Positions 31,862 to 42,027 of a DNA stretch of 64,000 nt are shown here, piece by piece. A model generated the notes under the pieces. That model was not told the DNA's origin. It worked only from the letters and a program-made list of their open reading frames with translations, and did not search any database. Made by a program: the position numbers and the translations under genes. The stretch spans positions 13,857,659 through 13,921,658 of the forward strand of contig NC_080164.1 in assembly GCF_950295315.1 (NCBI RefSeq). The letters are read 5' to 3'. Origin of the DNA: Erinaceus europaeus. Taxonomy: Eukaryota; Chordata; Mammalia; Eulipotyphla; Erinaceidae. Each line of letters begins with the position of its first letter. Within the stretch, counting starts at the first letter, position 1.

Positions 31862-32575
31862 CTTTAAAGTGCTCCTTGGCCGTGATGTCAACCTGACTTC
31901 CCTGGACAGACAACTCCACCACGTGTCCTGGAATCCCGCCTCCCCAGATCCCTGCCCCACTAGGGAAACAGACAGGCTAGGAGTATGGATCAACCTGCCA
32001 ACGCCCATGTTTAGCAGGGAAACAATTACGGAAGCCAGACCTCCTACCTTCTGCACCCTATACTCCCAGAGGGTTAAAGAATAAGAAAATTGGGGGTAGT
32101 GCAGCACGTTAAGCGCACATGGCACAAAGCGCAAGGACCGGCGTAAAGATCCCGGTTCAAACCCCCCCCCCCCCGGCTCCCCACTTGCAGGGGGAATCGC
32201 TTCACAGGTGGTGAAGCAGGTCTGCAGGTATCTAGATCTTTCTCTCCTCCTCTCTGTCTTCCCCTCCTCTCTCCATTTCTCTCTGTCCTATCCAACGACG
32301 ACTGACATCAGCAACAACAATAATAACCACAACAAGGCTACAACAACAAGGTCAACAAAAGGGGAAAAAATGGCCTCCAGGAGCAGTGGATTCATGGTGC
32401 AGGCACTGAGCCCCAGCAATAACCCTGGAGGCAAAAAAAAAAAAGAATAGGAAAGCTATCAGGGGAGGGGATGGGATACAGAGTTCTGGTGGTGGGAATT
32501 GTGTGGAGTTGTACCCCTCTTATCCTATGGTCTTGTCAATATTTCCGTTTTATAAATAATTTTTTAAAGTGTTCC
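31862..32575 (+). mobile_element. L1A 3' UTR, sense, split by S2ext
   Basis: Begins near GTGATGTCAACCTGACTTCC and passes AGGAGTATGGATCAACCTG. After the SINE it continues GGGGAGGGGATGGGATACAG and GTTGTACCCCTCTTATCC, ending at TTTATAAATAATTTTTTAAA. Confidence 0.88.
32090..32441 (+). mobile_element. S2ext SINE inside L1A
   Basis: Bounded by AAAGAATAAGAAA (32076-32088) and AAAGAATAGGAAA (32442-32454), one mismatch. It carries the full extension GGCCTCCAGGAGCAGTGG..AACCCTGGAGGC before its A tail, and a C run inside the head. Confidence 0.92.
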
Positions 32576-32582
32576 TTGGTGA

Positions 32583-32745
32583 TGCAGAGGGATAGCTCAC
32601 CCTGTCGGGCACTACCTTGCCATTCCTGCCACCCAGCTTGGAGCCCTGGCACCTCTTGGGAGTACCGAGACACTGGGGGAAGCTCAGGTGCTATGGTGTG
32701 GCCGTCCGCCCGCCCGTGCAGTCCACCTCCTGCGTGTTTATTATC
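32583..32745 (+). mobile_element. possible SINE-like fragment
   Basis: GGGATAGCTCACCCTGTCGG, GGAGCCCTGGCACCTC and GCTATGGTGTGGCCGTCC have the S5 order of control box then body, but similarity is low. Confidence 0.35.
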
Positions 32746-32824
32746 TTGTCCCCCTTTGTGTCTCCTTTGCCATTTTCATTATTCAACCCAACAGGCTTCA
32801 TCGTTGCGGGAGGATACTTACTGG

Positions 32825-32965
32825 GCTCTGAGCACTAATTCATTTCATCTCCTTACTCCAGCAGGTGCTTACTGAGCACTTACTTTCTGCCAAGTGCTAG
32901 AACTGGTTCTGGAGATCCAGAAGCCCGGCGTGTTGGACAGGCTCAATCTAGTTTAGTCTAGTGCA
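32825..32965 (-). mobile_element. L2 3' end, antisense
   Basis: ACTGAGCACTTACTTTCTGC, CAAGTGCTAGAACTGG and TCTGGAGATCCAGAAG match reverse-complement L2 (ATTGAGCACCTACTATGTGC, CAGGCACTGTGCTAGG). Confidence 0.7.
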
Positions 32966-33210
32966 GGGGTGCTCAGCTAGGTGATTGTTTTACCCAGGAC
33001 TCTGCTCAGCTCTGACGTCAGCCCATGCCTCCTACTTTCCAGGGGTTTAACCCAGAGGATTCCCCCTGACCTCTGGGAGGGGTGGTCCACAGGTTAGAGG
33101 GCAGCCTCCGTTGACACTGCTCAGCACTGTGCACCCACCCCCATCTGGAGAAATAGTCGGGGGCTTACAGTTTCACATGTAGGAGGAGATCTCAAATAAA
33201 TATGTCCTCT

Positions 33211-33432
33211 GCGGGGGGTGGGTGGTGGCGCACCTGGTTGAGTGCACATGTTACAGTGCGCAAAGACACAGGTTCAAGCCCCCAGCCCCCCACCTGCAGA
33301 GGGAAAGCTTGTGAGGGGTGAAGCAGGGCTGCAGGTGTCTCTCTGTCTCTCTCCCTCTCTGTCTCCCCTTTCCCTCTCAATTTCTGGCTGACTCTATCCA
33401 ATAAATAAAGATTAAAAAATAAAATAATATAT
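33211..33432 (+). mobile_element. S1 SINE
   Basis: GGGTGGTGGCGCACCTGG, GTTACAGTGCGCAAAGAC, the B box AGGTTCAAGCCC, and tail CCAATAAATAAAGATTAAAA. Confidence 0.9.
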
Positions 33433-33449
33433 ATGTATCTATGTCTTGT

Positions 33450-33562
33450 GCTAGGAAAATAGCATAGCAGAAACACACTGGCACTGTGTGCCAGGGGCCT
33501 CAGGGTCCATCCCTGACAACACCAGTAGCCAGAGCTCTGGTTGAAAAATGAAATAAATGAAA
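33450..33562 (+). mobile_element. S3-like SINE, diverged
   Basis: AAAATAGCATAGCAGAAACA, GGGGCCTCAGGGTCCATCCC, CACCAGTAGCCAGAGCTCTGG, and a tail AAATGAAATAAATG. Confidence 0.65.
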
Positions 33563-33876
33563 ATATGACTGTGTTTAGATTTTTGTTGTTGCTGCTGATA
33601 TCAGAGCAGGGACAGGGTTCTCACAGGGCTTAGGAAATGTAACTTGACCTCTGACCTGGAAGGAAGCCCCCCACCCATAGGGGCTGCTGGGATAACCCAC
33701 TCCAGGGGCTCCTTTGAAGTTGCATTCTGACCCCAAGTTCACAGCCCACAGTTAGCCCAGCTGACAAGATGGAGAGCTATCCCTCTCACTTGGGGTGTCC
33801 CTGGAAGAAGCTGTGACCCCATTTCTAGATGTTCCCTCTCTGTTTCCCTCCCTCTCTCTCTCCTTAAAAAAAAAAA
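33563..33876. other. unique sequence
   Basis: No gene or repeat recognised. It ends in a pyrimidine tract and A run at 33838-33878. Confidence 0.5.
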
Positions 33877-33877
33877 A

Positions 33878-34400
33878 AGTACAGTGGGTTAAGCACACAT
33901 GGCACAAAGTGCAAGGATTGGCGTAAGGATCCCAGTTCGAACCCCTAGCTCCCCACCTGCAGGGGGGTCACTTCACAGGCAGTGAAGCAGGTCTGCAGGT
34001 GTCTGTCTTCCTCTCTCCTCTCTGTCTTCCCCTCGTCTCTCGATTTCTCTCTGTCCTATCCAACAACAACAGCAGCAGTGGCAACAATAAAAAAATAAAT
34101 AACAAGGGCCAGGTGGTGGCGCACTTGGCTGAGCACACATGTTACAATGTGCAAGGACCCAGGTTCAAGGTCCCCACCTGCAAGGGGAAGCCTTTGTAAG
34201 TGGTGAAGCAGGCCTGCAGGGATCTCTCTTTCTCCCTCTCTCTCTCCCTCTATCCTCTCGTTTTCTGATTGTCTCTATCCAATAAATAAAGATAATAAAA
34301 TTAAATTAAAAAAAATAACAAGGGCAATAAAAATGGCCTCCAGGAGCAGTGGATTCATAGTGTAGGCACAAAGACCCAGCAGTAACCCCGGAGGCAGAGA
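33878..34400 (+). mobile_element. S2ext SINE split by S1
   Basis: The left part AGTGGGTTAAGCACACATGG to CCAACAACAACAGCAGC and AATAACAAGGG resumes after the S1 copy as CAATAAAAATGGCCTCCAGG and CCCAGCAGTAACCCCGGAGGC. Confidence 0.88.
34106..34312 (+). mobile_element. S1 SINE inside S2ext
   Basis: Flanked by AAATAACAAGGG (34097-34108 and 34313-34324). Head GGGCCAGGTGGTGGCGCAC, a shortened B-box region GGTTCAAGGTCCCC, and tail CCAATAAATAAAGATAATAA. Confidence 0.9.
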
Positions 34401-34490
34401 GAGAGAGAGAGAGAGAGAAAGGCAGAGAGATAGACCCCTGCAGCAGTGCTTCACCACTCGCAAAGCTTTCCCCCTGCAGGTGGGAGCTAC
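34395..34490 (-). mobile_element. S1 SINE body fragment, antisense
   Basis: A (GA)n run then CCTGCAGCAGTGCTTCACC and AAGCTTTCCCCCTGCAGG. It stops before the B box. Confidence 0.75.
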
Positions 34491-34744
34491 TGCTTTTAGC
34501 AGCCGGGGCCAGCTGTATCCTAAGACCCAGATCCCAATTGCTGCCAGCCTGCACGGTTGTTTGGTTCATGACCTGGAAGATGAGCTGCACCATCGCCTGC
34601 GTCGCTCCTGGCTGGGTGCTGGGTTTCACTGTCAGATGACCGGCCCTAGCCTTACTCACAGCGGCATCCAGAACACTAACATCACACTGACAACAGTGAC
34701 TGCACCTGCGTTCGCCCAACCAGCTTGTCACACGAGTCTCCATG
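34491..34744. other. unique sequence with possible exon-like composition
   Basis: An open + strand frame passes through 34500-34740 with mixed composition, but no acceptor and donor pair or family motif convinces me. Confidence 0.3.
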
Positions 34745-35047
34745 GTGGCCGGGCAGAGGCGCACCCGGTTAAACACCTATGTGACCATGTGCAGGTATTC
34801 AGGTTCAAACCCCCAGCTCCCCACCTGCAGTGTGTGGGGGCCACTTCACAAGCGGTGAAGCAAGTCTGCAGGTGTCTGTCTTTCTCTCTCCCTTTGTCTG
34901 TCTCCCCCTCCTCTCTCAATTTCTCTGTCCTATCCAATAGAAAAAAAATATAGAAAAGGGGGGAAGAAAAAAATGGTGGCTGGAATCTGTGGATTTGTAG
35001 TGCCAGCTCCGAGCCCCAGTGGTAACGTTGATGAAAATAATAAATAA
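34745..35047 (+). mobile_element. S1ext SINE
   Basis: GGCCGGGCAGAGGCGCACCC, B box CAGGTTCAAACCCCC, body CACTTCACAAGCGGTGAAGC, extension GCTCCGAGCCCCAGTGG, and tail AAAATAATAAATAA. Confidence 0.88.
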
Positions 35048-36602
35048 GCATTTGCACTGATGTAGAAGTCTATCAGTTGCTACGTTATTCTAATAAACAT
35101 AAGGCAGCAAGCACCTGCACCTTTTTTTTTTTCTTTTTCTTGTTCTGAACAGTCCTGGAAAGGTGAGGGGCAGATGTGGCCATACGTCTGGGTATCTGGG
35201 CAGATCTCCCAGATACTCCGTATGCATTCCCTCTCCATCCATGGCACACACGAGTGTCTCGTTTCTGGCCGCTCAGAGGCCGGCTCTGTGAGCGTGGGCC
35301 GAGGTCTCTGATGGAGCCAGGTCACAGAAGGCAGGGCTAGCTCTGCTGCCTCCCAACCCACCCCCCCCCCCCACCCATTTCCACCCAAAGCCCCTCTTCT
35401 ACCACTTTCCAGCCTCCAGAAACCCAGGTCCTTTCTGGCTGCCCTGCCGCTGAGCTTTTGTGTTGGTCTAATGAGCAGAGAGTCATTTGGCAATAAGCAC
35501 TGTGCTCCACAAAAGAAAATAGTAATATAATCAGAAATGATTATATTCCAGCACTTCAGCACTATTGCTAACTATTAATGTCCATTATCATTGTATTACC
35601 TGAAATGTGTTTAATAGCCCTAGTCACTAATCAAGGTGCCTGGCCCAGAAAAAAAAAAAAAAAGAAAGAAAAGAAAAGAAAGAAAGAAAGAAAAAAAACC
35701 TAAAAATAAAGAAAAGGAAAAAAAAAGTGTGTGTGTGTGTGTTCTCTCCATCTGGTTCACACCGAATCTTGTGCTGTTACTGTTTTAATTTTTCCCCCCC
35801 TTCAGATAATTGGAACCTGCTACTTCCTCCTTTGAAAAGCAGTGAGAGGTTCAAAGCCTGGGTCTCCATCAGGGAAATAATGCAATTTCCATGTAAAATG
35901 ATCATAATTCAGTGATTACACTCAGGCAGGTGGGAGGGAGGGCTGTCTGTTTTTTGGAAAATTGAATTCCATCCAAGGCCTCAGAAGTTAGGAGTCTGGC
36001 ATGGTGTGTTTGTACATGGTGGAAGCTTCTTTCCCCAGAGGTCTCCCTAGCTTGCCTCCCCCCCCCCCGCCAGAGTCATGGGGGGAGAGTGGGGGTCACC
36101 TCACCTCAAGTGTGTTCCTCGGCACCTGAGAAGTGGGAGGGGCGGGAAGTGTTCTGGGTCCTTCACACAAGTGCTGCTGCTCTGAGACTGTCCCCTTCCT
36201 GCCCCATGAGCCCGGCTTTAGATCTGCCCATGTCAGCCAGTGATGCTGATTCCCACCACTTAGCTCTCTCACCTCCCCTCTTCCGGTCTGGTCTGTGTTT
36301 CCTGGGGTCAAGTTCCAGAGAAACTATCTGCCCTAACCCTCCTCAGAGTTCTGCTTCACAAGGAGGCAGACCCGACTTCCAGTATACCTCACCCAGGGCA
36401 CCCAGGGGTCTTTCTGGATTCTTCTCTCCTACCACTTATGTTGGGGGGTAAGGGGGAGGTTGGGTTCCAAAGCATCATCATGGTGGGAAATGAAAATTCT
36501 GGAATTTTTTTTTTGTTTGTTTGTTTGCTGGTCAGGAACATGAGGGGGACAATCTCTCCCACCTTGGCTCTTAGTGATCATCTCCTCATTCAGGGCAATT
36601 TC
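35048..36602. other. unique sequence with A-rich tract
   Basis: No gene recognised. 35650-35730 is A-rich with AAAG blocks, followed by (GT)7. 35515-35640 is AT-rich, complex and free of known repeats, a candidate conserved non-coding element. A C run lies at 36059-36069. Confidence 0.5.
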
Positions 36603-37440
36603 ATCTTTTTTTCTTTATTTTATTTATTTATTTAGTTTTTTTTAATTTTTTATTAGTGATTTAATAATGATTAGCAAGGTTGTAAGATAACAGGGGTACA
36701 ATTCCAAACAGTTCCTACCACCAGAGTTCTGTATCCCATCCCCTCCATTGGAAGCTTTCCTATTCTTTATCTCTCTCAGAGTATGGACCAAAATTCTTTA
36801 TGGTGGAAGGTCTGGCTTCTGTAATTGCTTCTGTGTTAGCAGGTGGGTCCGTACCTCCAGCCTGTTTCTGTCTTTTCCTGAGGCAGGGCTCTTTGGAGGT
36901 GAGGTTCCAGGAAGCTTTGGTGAGGTCATCTTTTCAGGGAAGTCAGGATGGCATCACAATGGCATCTGCAACTTGGTGGCTGAAAGCAGGACAAATTGCT
37001 TAAGAAACTGGAACCCAGGGAGTCGGGCGGTAGTGCAGTGGATCCCGGTTCGAGCCCCCGGCTCCCCACCTACAGGGGAATCGCTTCACAAGCTGTGAAG
37101 CAGGTCTGCAGATGTCTCTCTTTCTCTCCCCCCTCTCTGTTGTCCCCTCCTATCTCCATGTATGTCTGTCCTATTCAACAACGATGACAACAATAATAAA
37201 AACAACAAGGGCAACAAAAGGGAATAAATAAATAAATTTTATAATATATATATATATACATATACATATACATATATATATGTTTATATGAAAAAAACAG
37301 GAACCCAAAGGTAGGAATAGAGCAGATGAAGCTAGGGGCCTTTGTGTGGAAAGAAGCTAGGAAATCTATTTTAGGTATGTTCCAAGGGGCCCATGACTTT
37401 GGCAATTTTTGCCTGAGGCTGATAACATGCAAGTGGACTA
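36603..37440 (-). mobile_element. L1A 3' UTR, antisense, split by S2
   Basis: Left end TTTTTTATTAGTGATTTAATAA, CCACCAGAGTTCTGTATCCC, and GTATGGACCAAAATTC. After the S2 insert it continues GGAACCCAAAGGTAGG to TTTTTGCCTGAGG, as in the copy at 6018. Confidence 0.85.
37018..37299 (+). mobile_element. S2 SINE inside L1A, head deleted between boxes
   Basis: Flanked by GGAACCCA (37010-37017 and 37300-37307). The head reads GGGAGTCGGGCGGTAGTGCA and jumps directly to GTGGATCCCGGTTCGAGCC, lacking the roughly 40 bases normally between the two promoter boxes. The tail became a TA/ATAC microsatellite (about 37240-37285). Confidence 0.9.
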
Positions 37441-37504
37441 AAAGTATTGTCTGGGGAAATGGTGTCAGAGTTGAGAGTAGGACTTTCTGTTTAATCCAAC
37501 TTCT

Positions 37505-37698
37505 ATTTAGTTAGTTTGGATGGAGACAGAAATTGAGACGAAAGCGGGAGATGGATGTGCAGAAAGAAAGACCCCCGCAGCATCACTTCACCACTCCTGA
37601 AGCTTCCCCCCACCTCTGCAAGAGAAGGCTGGGGGGCTTGAACTTAGATCTTTGAACACTGTGGTGCATGCAGCCTACCAGAGACACCGCCGCCCGCT
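37505..37698 (-). mobile_element. S1 SINE, antisense
   Basis: TGGATGGAGACAGAAATTGA, CACTTCACCACTCCTGAAGC, an antisense B box in GGGGCTTGAACTTAG, and head GAGACACCGCCGCCCGC. Confidence 0.8.
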
Positions 37699-38181
37699 CT
37701 CGCCTTCCCCCACAGGCTGTATTTTCAACGCCTGCCATCCTTGTCCTCATTCTGAGCGGGTGTCTGTGTGCACTGAGGTAATTCGCATCTTGTTTGAATA
37801 GCTCTTTCAACGGCAGCCCTTCCTCAGCTAAACAGGCTGCTTGCAGACAGAGAATTATTGATAATTTGCTCGTCAATAGGATTTTCCAGACGTAGTTGCT
37901 GCACGTCTGGCAAACACATTGGGCACAGCATGTACCATGAGGACAGGGCATCTCCAAGTCCCCTGTGGCAAGCTGTGGGCGTCTCTCCGCCTGTGCGCAG
38001 GCCTGGGTCCCCGTGCCCGGGCAGCTGAGCAGATGCTGTGAAGCCTTACTCTCTCCCGACCCCCAGCCTGGCATACTGTCCGTGCCCGCTTCTGCTCTCT
38101 GTGTGAGGGCACCCTGGCTGGAGGCCCTAGGGAATGATGGCCATCAACCCACGACAGAGGGGCAGGTGGCGAGTAAGTACT
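37699..38181. other. unique sequence, conserved-looking
   Basis: No gene recognised. 37725-37925 is complex, repeat-free sequence with several homopolymer-poor AT blocks, a candidate conserved non-coding element. Confidence 0.4.
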
Positions 38182-38362
38182 CATTTCTCATTTACTGGAT
38201 CGAGACAGAGAGAAATCGAGGTGGAGAGAGAAAGAGACACCTGCAGACCTGCTTCACTATTCCTGAAGCCTTCCCCCTGCACGTGGGGACCGGGGACCTG
38301 ATCCTGAGTCCTTGCACGTTGTAACGTGTGTGCACAACCAGGTGTGGCACCATTCAGTCCCC
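38182..38362 (-). mobile_element. S1 SINE, antisense
   Basis: TTTACTGGATCGAGACAGAG, CACCTGCAGACCTGCTTCAC, and head CACAACCAGGTGTGGCACC. Confidence 0.88.
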
Positions 38363-38409
38363 TTCTAGCCATTGCTGTTATTATTATTAGTTGTTGTTGT
38401 AGTGCAGTT

Positions 38410-38641
38410 CTGGAGCCTCACACACACAACATCGCTAGTGATAGGCCTCTGTGGGTCAACTTTTTCACCCATTATTTTATAGAGAAAGAGAAAGGTAGAG
38501 AGAGAGAAGGAAAATGCTTTCATCATCTGTAGTTCCCCTGGTGCCATCTCTGATGCTGCCATGTGATGCTGGGGCTTGAACCCAGGGCCTCCTATATGGC
38601 CAGGCATGTGCTCTCCATGGTGAGCCATCTCCTGGACCCCT
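38410..38641 (-). mobile_element. S5 SINE, antisense
   Basis: GGGTCAACTTTTTCACCC, CATCTGTAGTTCCCCTGGTG, GCTTGAACCCAGGGCC at the B box, and GAGCCATCTCCTGGACCCC at the head. Confidence 0.82.
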
Positions 38642-38691
38642 TCCCCTTATCTCAGTGGGACGACAATAATCTGTATCCCCCGGACTCAGAT

Positions 38692-38990
38692 TAGTCCGGA
38701 CTAATAAGAAAAGATAGAAACAGGCTGAAGGTATGGACCCACCTGCCAACACCCATGTCCAGTGCAGAAGCAATTACAGAAGCCAGACCTTCCACCCTCT
38801 GCACCCCATAAAGAATTTTGGTCCATACTCTGAGAGAGATAAAGAATAGGAAAGCTTCCAATGGAGGGGAAGGGATACAGAACTCTGGTGGTGGGAACTG
38901 TTTGGAATTGTACCCCTGTTATCTTACAACCTTGCTAATCATTATTAAATCACTAATAAAAAATTAAAAACACCTAACTAAATAAATAAA
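38692..38990 (+). mobile_element. L1A 3' end, sense, with A tail
   Basis: A sense copy that shows the true 3' end: GTATGGACCCACCTGCC, TTTTGGTCCATACTCTGAGA, GAATTGTACCCCTGTTATC, then ATTAAATCACTAATAAAAAA. It is flanked by unusually long imperfect direct repeats at 38649-38685 and 39006-39043. Confidence 0.88.
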
Positions 38991-39148
38991 ATAAAAGTTA
39001 AAGAAATCTCAGTCCGGGGACACTAATCTGTGTCCCCTGAACTTCTGAGAGCCCCTAGCAGAAGACACCCAGGCTGCCCATACCAGCTTCCTCAGCGCCT
39101 CTTTTGAGTGCCTACACCCCTCCTCCCTTTCTTTCTTCTTTCTTCTTC

Positions 39149-39464
39149 TTTTTTTTTTTTTTTTGCCTCCAGGGTTATCGCTGGGGCTCGGTGCCTGCAC
39201 CACGAACCCACTGCTCCTGGAGGCCATTTTTTCCCTTTTGTTGCCCTTGTTGTTTATCAGTGTTGTTACTGTTATTGTTGTCATTGTTGTTGGATAGGAC
39301 AGAGAGAAATGGAGAGAGGAGGGGAAGACAGAGAGGGGGAGAGACACCTGCAGACCTGCTTCGCCGCCTGTAAAGCGACTCCCCTACAGGTGGGGAGTTG
39401 GGGGCTCGAACCGGGTTCCTTCCTCCCATCCTGCTTTGCGCCATGTATGCTACCGCCCGGCCCC
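39149..39464 (-). mobile_element. S2ext SINE, antisense
   Basis: T run, GCCTCCAGGGTTATCGCTGG, GAACCCACTGCTCCTGGAGG, the S2 body, GGGGGCTCGAACCGGG, and head TACCGCCCGGCCCC. Confidence 0.92.
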
Positions 39465-39628
39465 GCCTCCTCCTCCCTTTCATCGTCTTTTCCCCCAAAG
39501 AAAACTTGCACCCAGGATTTGCATCCAACTGTGCTTTGGGGGGGTCCACCTTGGAGGGAAAGTCTGCTTAAAGTGCTCTCTGGGGTGCCTCCAGGTTGAT
39601 CTGCCAGTGTTGTCTGTCATTTTGAGGG

Positions 39629-39662
<34 letters not shown>

Positions 39663-41494
39663 CCTGGAGCCCTTGCACTCACTCCCTGACTGCCTTGAAT
39701 CGGCTCCCCAACCACCACCATTGACTCAGTCCTTCTGCCTGCACCCACATTCTGTCCCCTGCTCCTGCACCTGAGCATGCAGGGAACTGCAGGCCAAGAA
39801 GACCGGACACCCCCGCCCCTGCTGCTCTGGCCTTTATTGAGAGGAGAGTGCTCTGGCCACATTCCCATGTGACACGCCAAAAGTGTATCCTTTGGAGGAG
39901 GAGAGAAAGTGTCCACCTCCTTCAGAGACTAATAGAAAGGCCCTTCCCGTCTGTGTCTGCCTGTCTGTCTGCTGGGGTGACTATAAGATGAGTGCCTCTT
40001 GTCCCAGGGGCGAGACCTGCCTCCAGGTCCTGCGGTTTCCACCCATACCGGCGAGGGGCAGGGAGCTCCCCATCACCTTCTGGATTTTCTCAATGGAGCA
40101 AGATGTGTGTGTGATGTGTAATGAGACATAAACGCGCCTTCAGGAAAGCATCTCCGGGCTTCTTCACATCAACCTTGCGCTGCGTTTCAAGCCAACCATG
40201 AGTTTTTAGAGGGATCCCAAATGAAACATGTCCTATTTGTATTTGTGACTCCACTGCAAAATGTTGCCTATAAAACTGGAGATGGTGTCGGGGGGTGGGG
40301 GGGAGAAGACACAGTCCTGTCTCTCCAAGAAGCAGCAGATGGCTGAATGTGACTGTAGGAGGGAAGTGGTGAATGGAGTGGCTTCAGAATGCAGGCTGCC
40401 CCCGCCAGGCCCCCCCCCCACCGCCACCCCCCCACCCCCCCCCACCCCCGGTTCTGGCCGGAGATGCATTGAAGGGGAATTGGTTCTTCTCCGTGGTTAC
40501 CTGCCTCCCTTCGCCACTGGCTTTCACTGTGTTTTAAGTAGGCCATTAGTATTCAGGAGAATCTATAGGTATCTCTGTTACGGTATTTTTTTTATCTTTG
40601 AAATGTACATATAAATGAGTATGTATTATTTATAGATGTCTTTGGATTTAGAAACACGGAGCTTAAAAAAGAGAAAAAAGTACTGCAGCAAGGAATGTTT
40701 GATTTAAGGCTCGCCAGAGGCGAGAAAGAAAGACAGGCGGAGGGTGGACTTTGTGCAGGCAGGAAGGTTCCAGGGAGTTTTCTCTAATGTGTCTGAGGGA
40801 CTTTCCTGAAAGCTTTGGTTCCCAGTTAGACTGGGTGGAAGAAAGGATGACCATTATCTCACTGACTGGGGGTGTGCCCTTGACCTTGTCTTTCAACCTC
40901 TCCTGACTTTGGCGTTCTTGTCTATCTGTGGCCTTGAACCCATGCCAGGCTGTGGCTAGGTGACCTGGTGCATTTGTATCCACAGCTCTGGGCTCCGGCC
41001 TGACACCTTCCTTGCTGGCTTCCTTTGCAGAAGTTGTTGGAAGGTTGGTGAGCTCTGGACGTTTTGCCAGACAGAACGTGAAGCCGGGGTGTCTCACAGT
41101 CCCTTTCCTGAGCAGTAGAGATCAAGACATCGGAATTAGCCTCTAATTCTATTTTCACTGCCTGGGCTGCTTCTATATTGGCCAAGAAAAGCAGAGAACT
41201 TACAGAAATTCCTGGTAATGACTGCTTTCTGCCTGGGTAGGGAGAAACAGGCTCGTCTGTGGTTTATTTTTAAATGGATAATTCATCGTATCTGGGTAAA
41301 AAGTACTGTCATCCCCAAAGGCTTTTCTTTCACAATTTTTTTTTCTTCTCTCGGAGAATATAGAAACAGCATCTGAACTGCTTGAACGAGTAGCTTTTTG
41401 CTGGGAGCGGAAGCAGTGCCTCTCTGACCCACATGGGACCAGGAAGGGGTCTCCTCTGGTTAGATTTGGAAGGAGTGGTGGAAGGAGGGATGAG
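39465..41494. other. 2-kb unique stretch
   Basis: The longest repeat-poor segment of the middle of the window. It holds a (CA)n run at 39631-39661 and a C-rich tract at 40409-40451. No exon was recognised; 144- and 118-codon minus-strand frames (40663-41097, 41200-41556) lack domain motifs. Confidence 0.45.
40409..40451. repeat. C-rich low-complexity tract
   Basis: Runs of 6 to 9 C separated by single A or ACCG. The G-rich complement has at least four G runs, so a quadruplex or i-motif is possible on composition alone. Confidence 0.85.
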
Positions 41495-41628
41495 AGTGGG
41501 GAGACAGCATAATGGTGATGCAAGTGACTCTCATGCCTGAGGCTCCAGGGTCCCAAGTTCGACCCTCAGTACCACTATAAGCCAGAGCTGAGCAGTGCTC
41601 TGCTAGTCACAAAAATAAAACTGCATAC
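41495..41628 (+). mobile_element. S3 SINE
   Basis: GGGGAGACAGCATAATGGTG, CCTGAGGCTCCAGGGTCCC, the B box AAGTTCGACCCTCAG, and CACTATAAGCCAGAGCTGAG. Confidence 0.9.
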
Positions 41629-41637
41629 ATATGCTTT

Positions 41638-41822
41638 TAAAAAAATTAATAAAGATAAAAATTGAGAAAGAAGGGAGAGAGAGAGAGGGAAAGAGATACA
41701 CCTGCAGTACTACTTAATTCTGTGTGAACCCTCCCACCCCCTGCAGGTAGGGACCAGAGGCTTGAACCAAGATCTTTGCACTCTATAACATGTGCAATCA
41801 ACCCGTGTACCACCACCTGGTC
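41638..41822 (-). mobile_element. S1 SINE, antisense
   Basis: TAATAAAGATAAAAATTGAG, CACCTGCAGTACTAC, the B box GGCTTGAACCAAG, and head CCGTGTACCACCACCTGG. Confidence 0.87.
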
Positions 41823-41854
41823 ATGACTTTTTGGGCCGTCAACATAACTCACTC

Positions 41855-42027
41855 ATGGAGCTGGGCAGTAGCACACCTGGTGAAGCACTAACATTACAGT
41901 GCACAAGGACCCAGGTTCAAGCCCCTGGTCCCCACCTGCAAGGGGGAAGCTTCAGGAGTGATGAAACAGAACAGGGCTGCAGGTGTCACTGTCTCTATCT
42001 TCACCTCCCCTCTCAATTTCTCTCTGA
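41855..42027 (+). mobile_element. S1 SINE joined to an L1A end
   Basis: GGGCAGTAGCACACCTGG, B box AGGTTCAAGCCCC, and body CTGCAGGTGTCACTG. At TTTCTCTCTGATG it passes without a poly(A) tail into sense L1A sequence. Confidence 0.88.
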
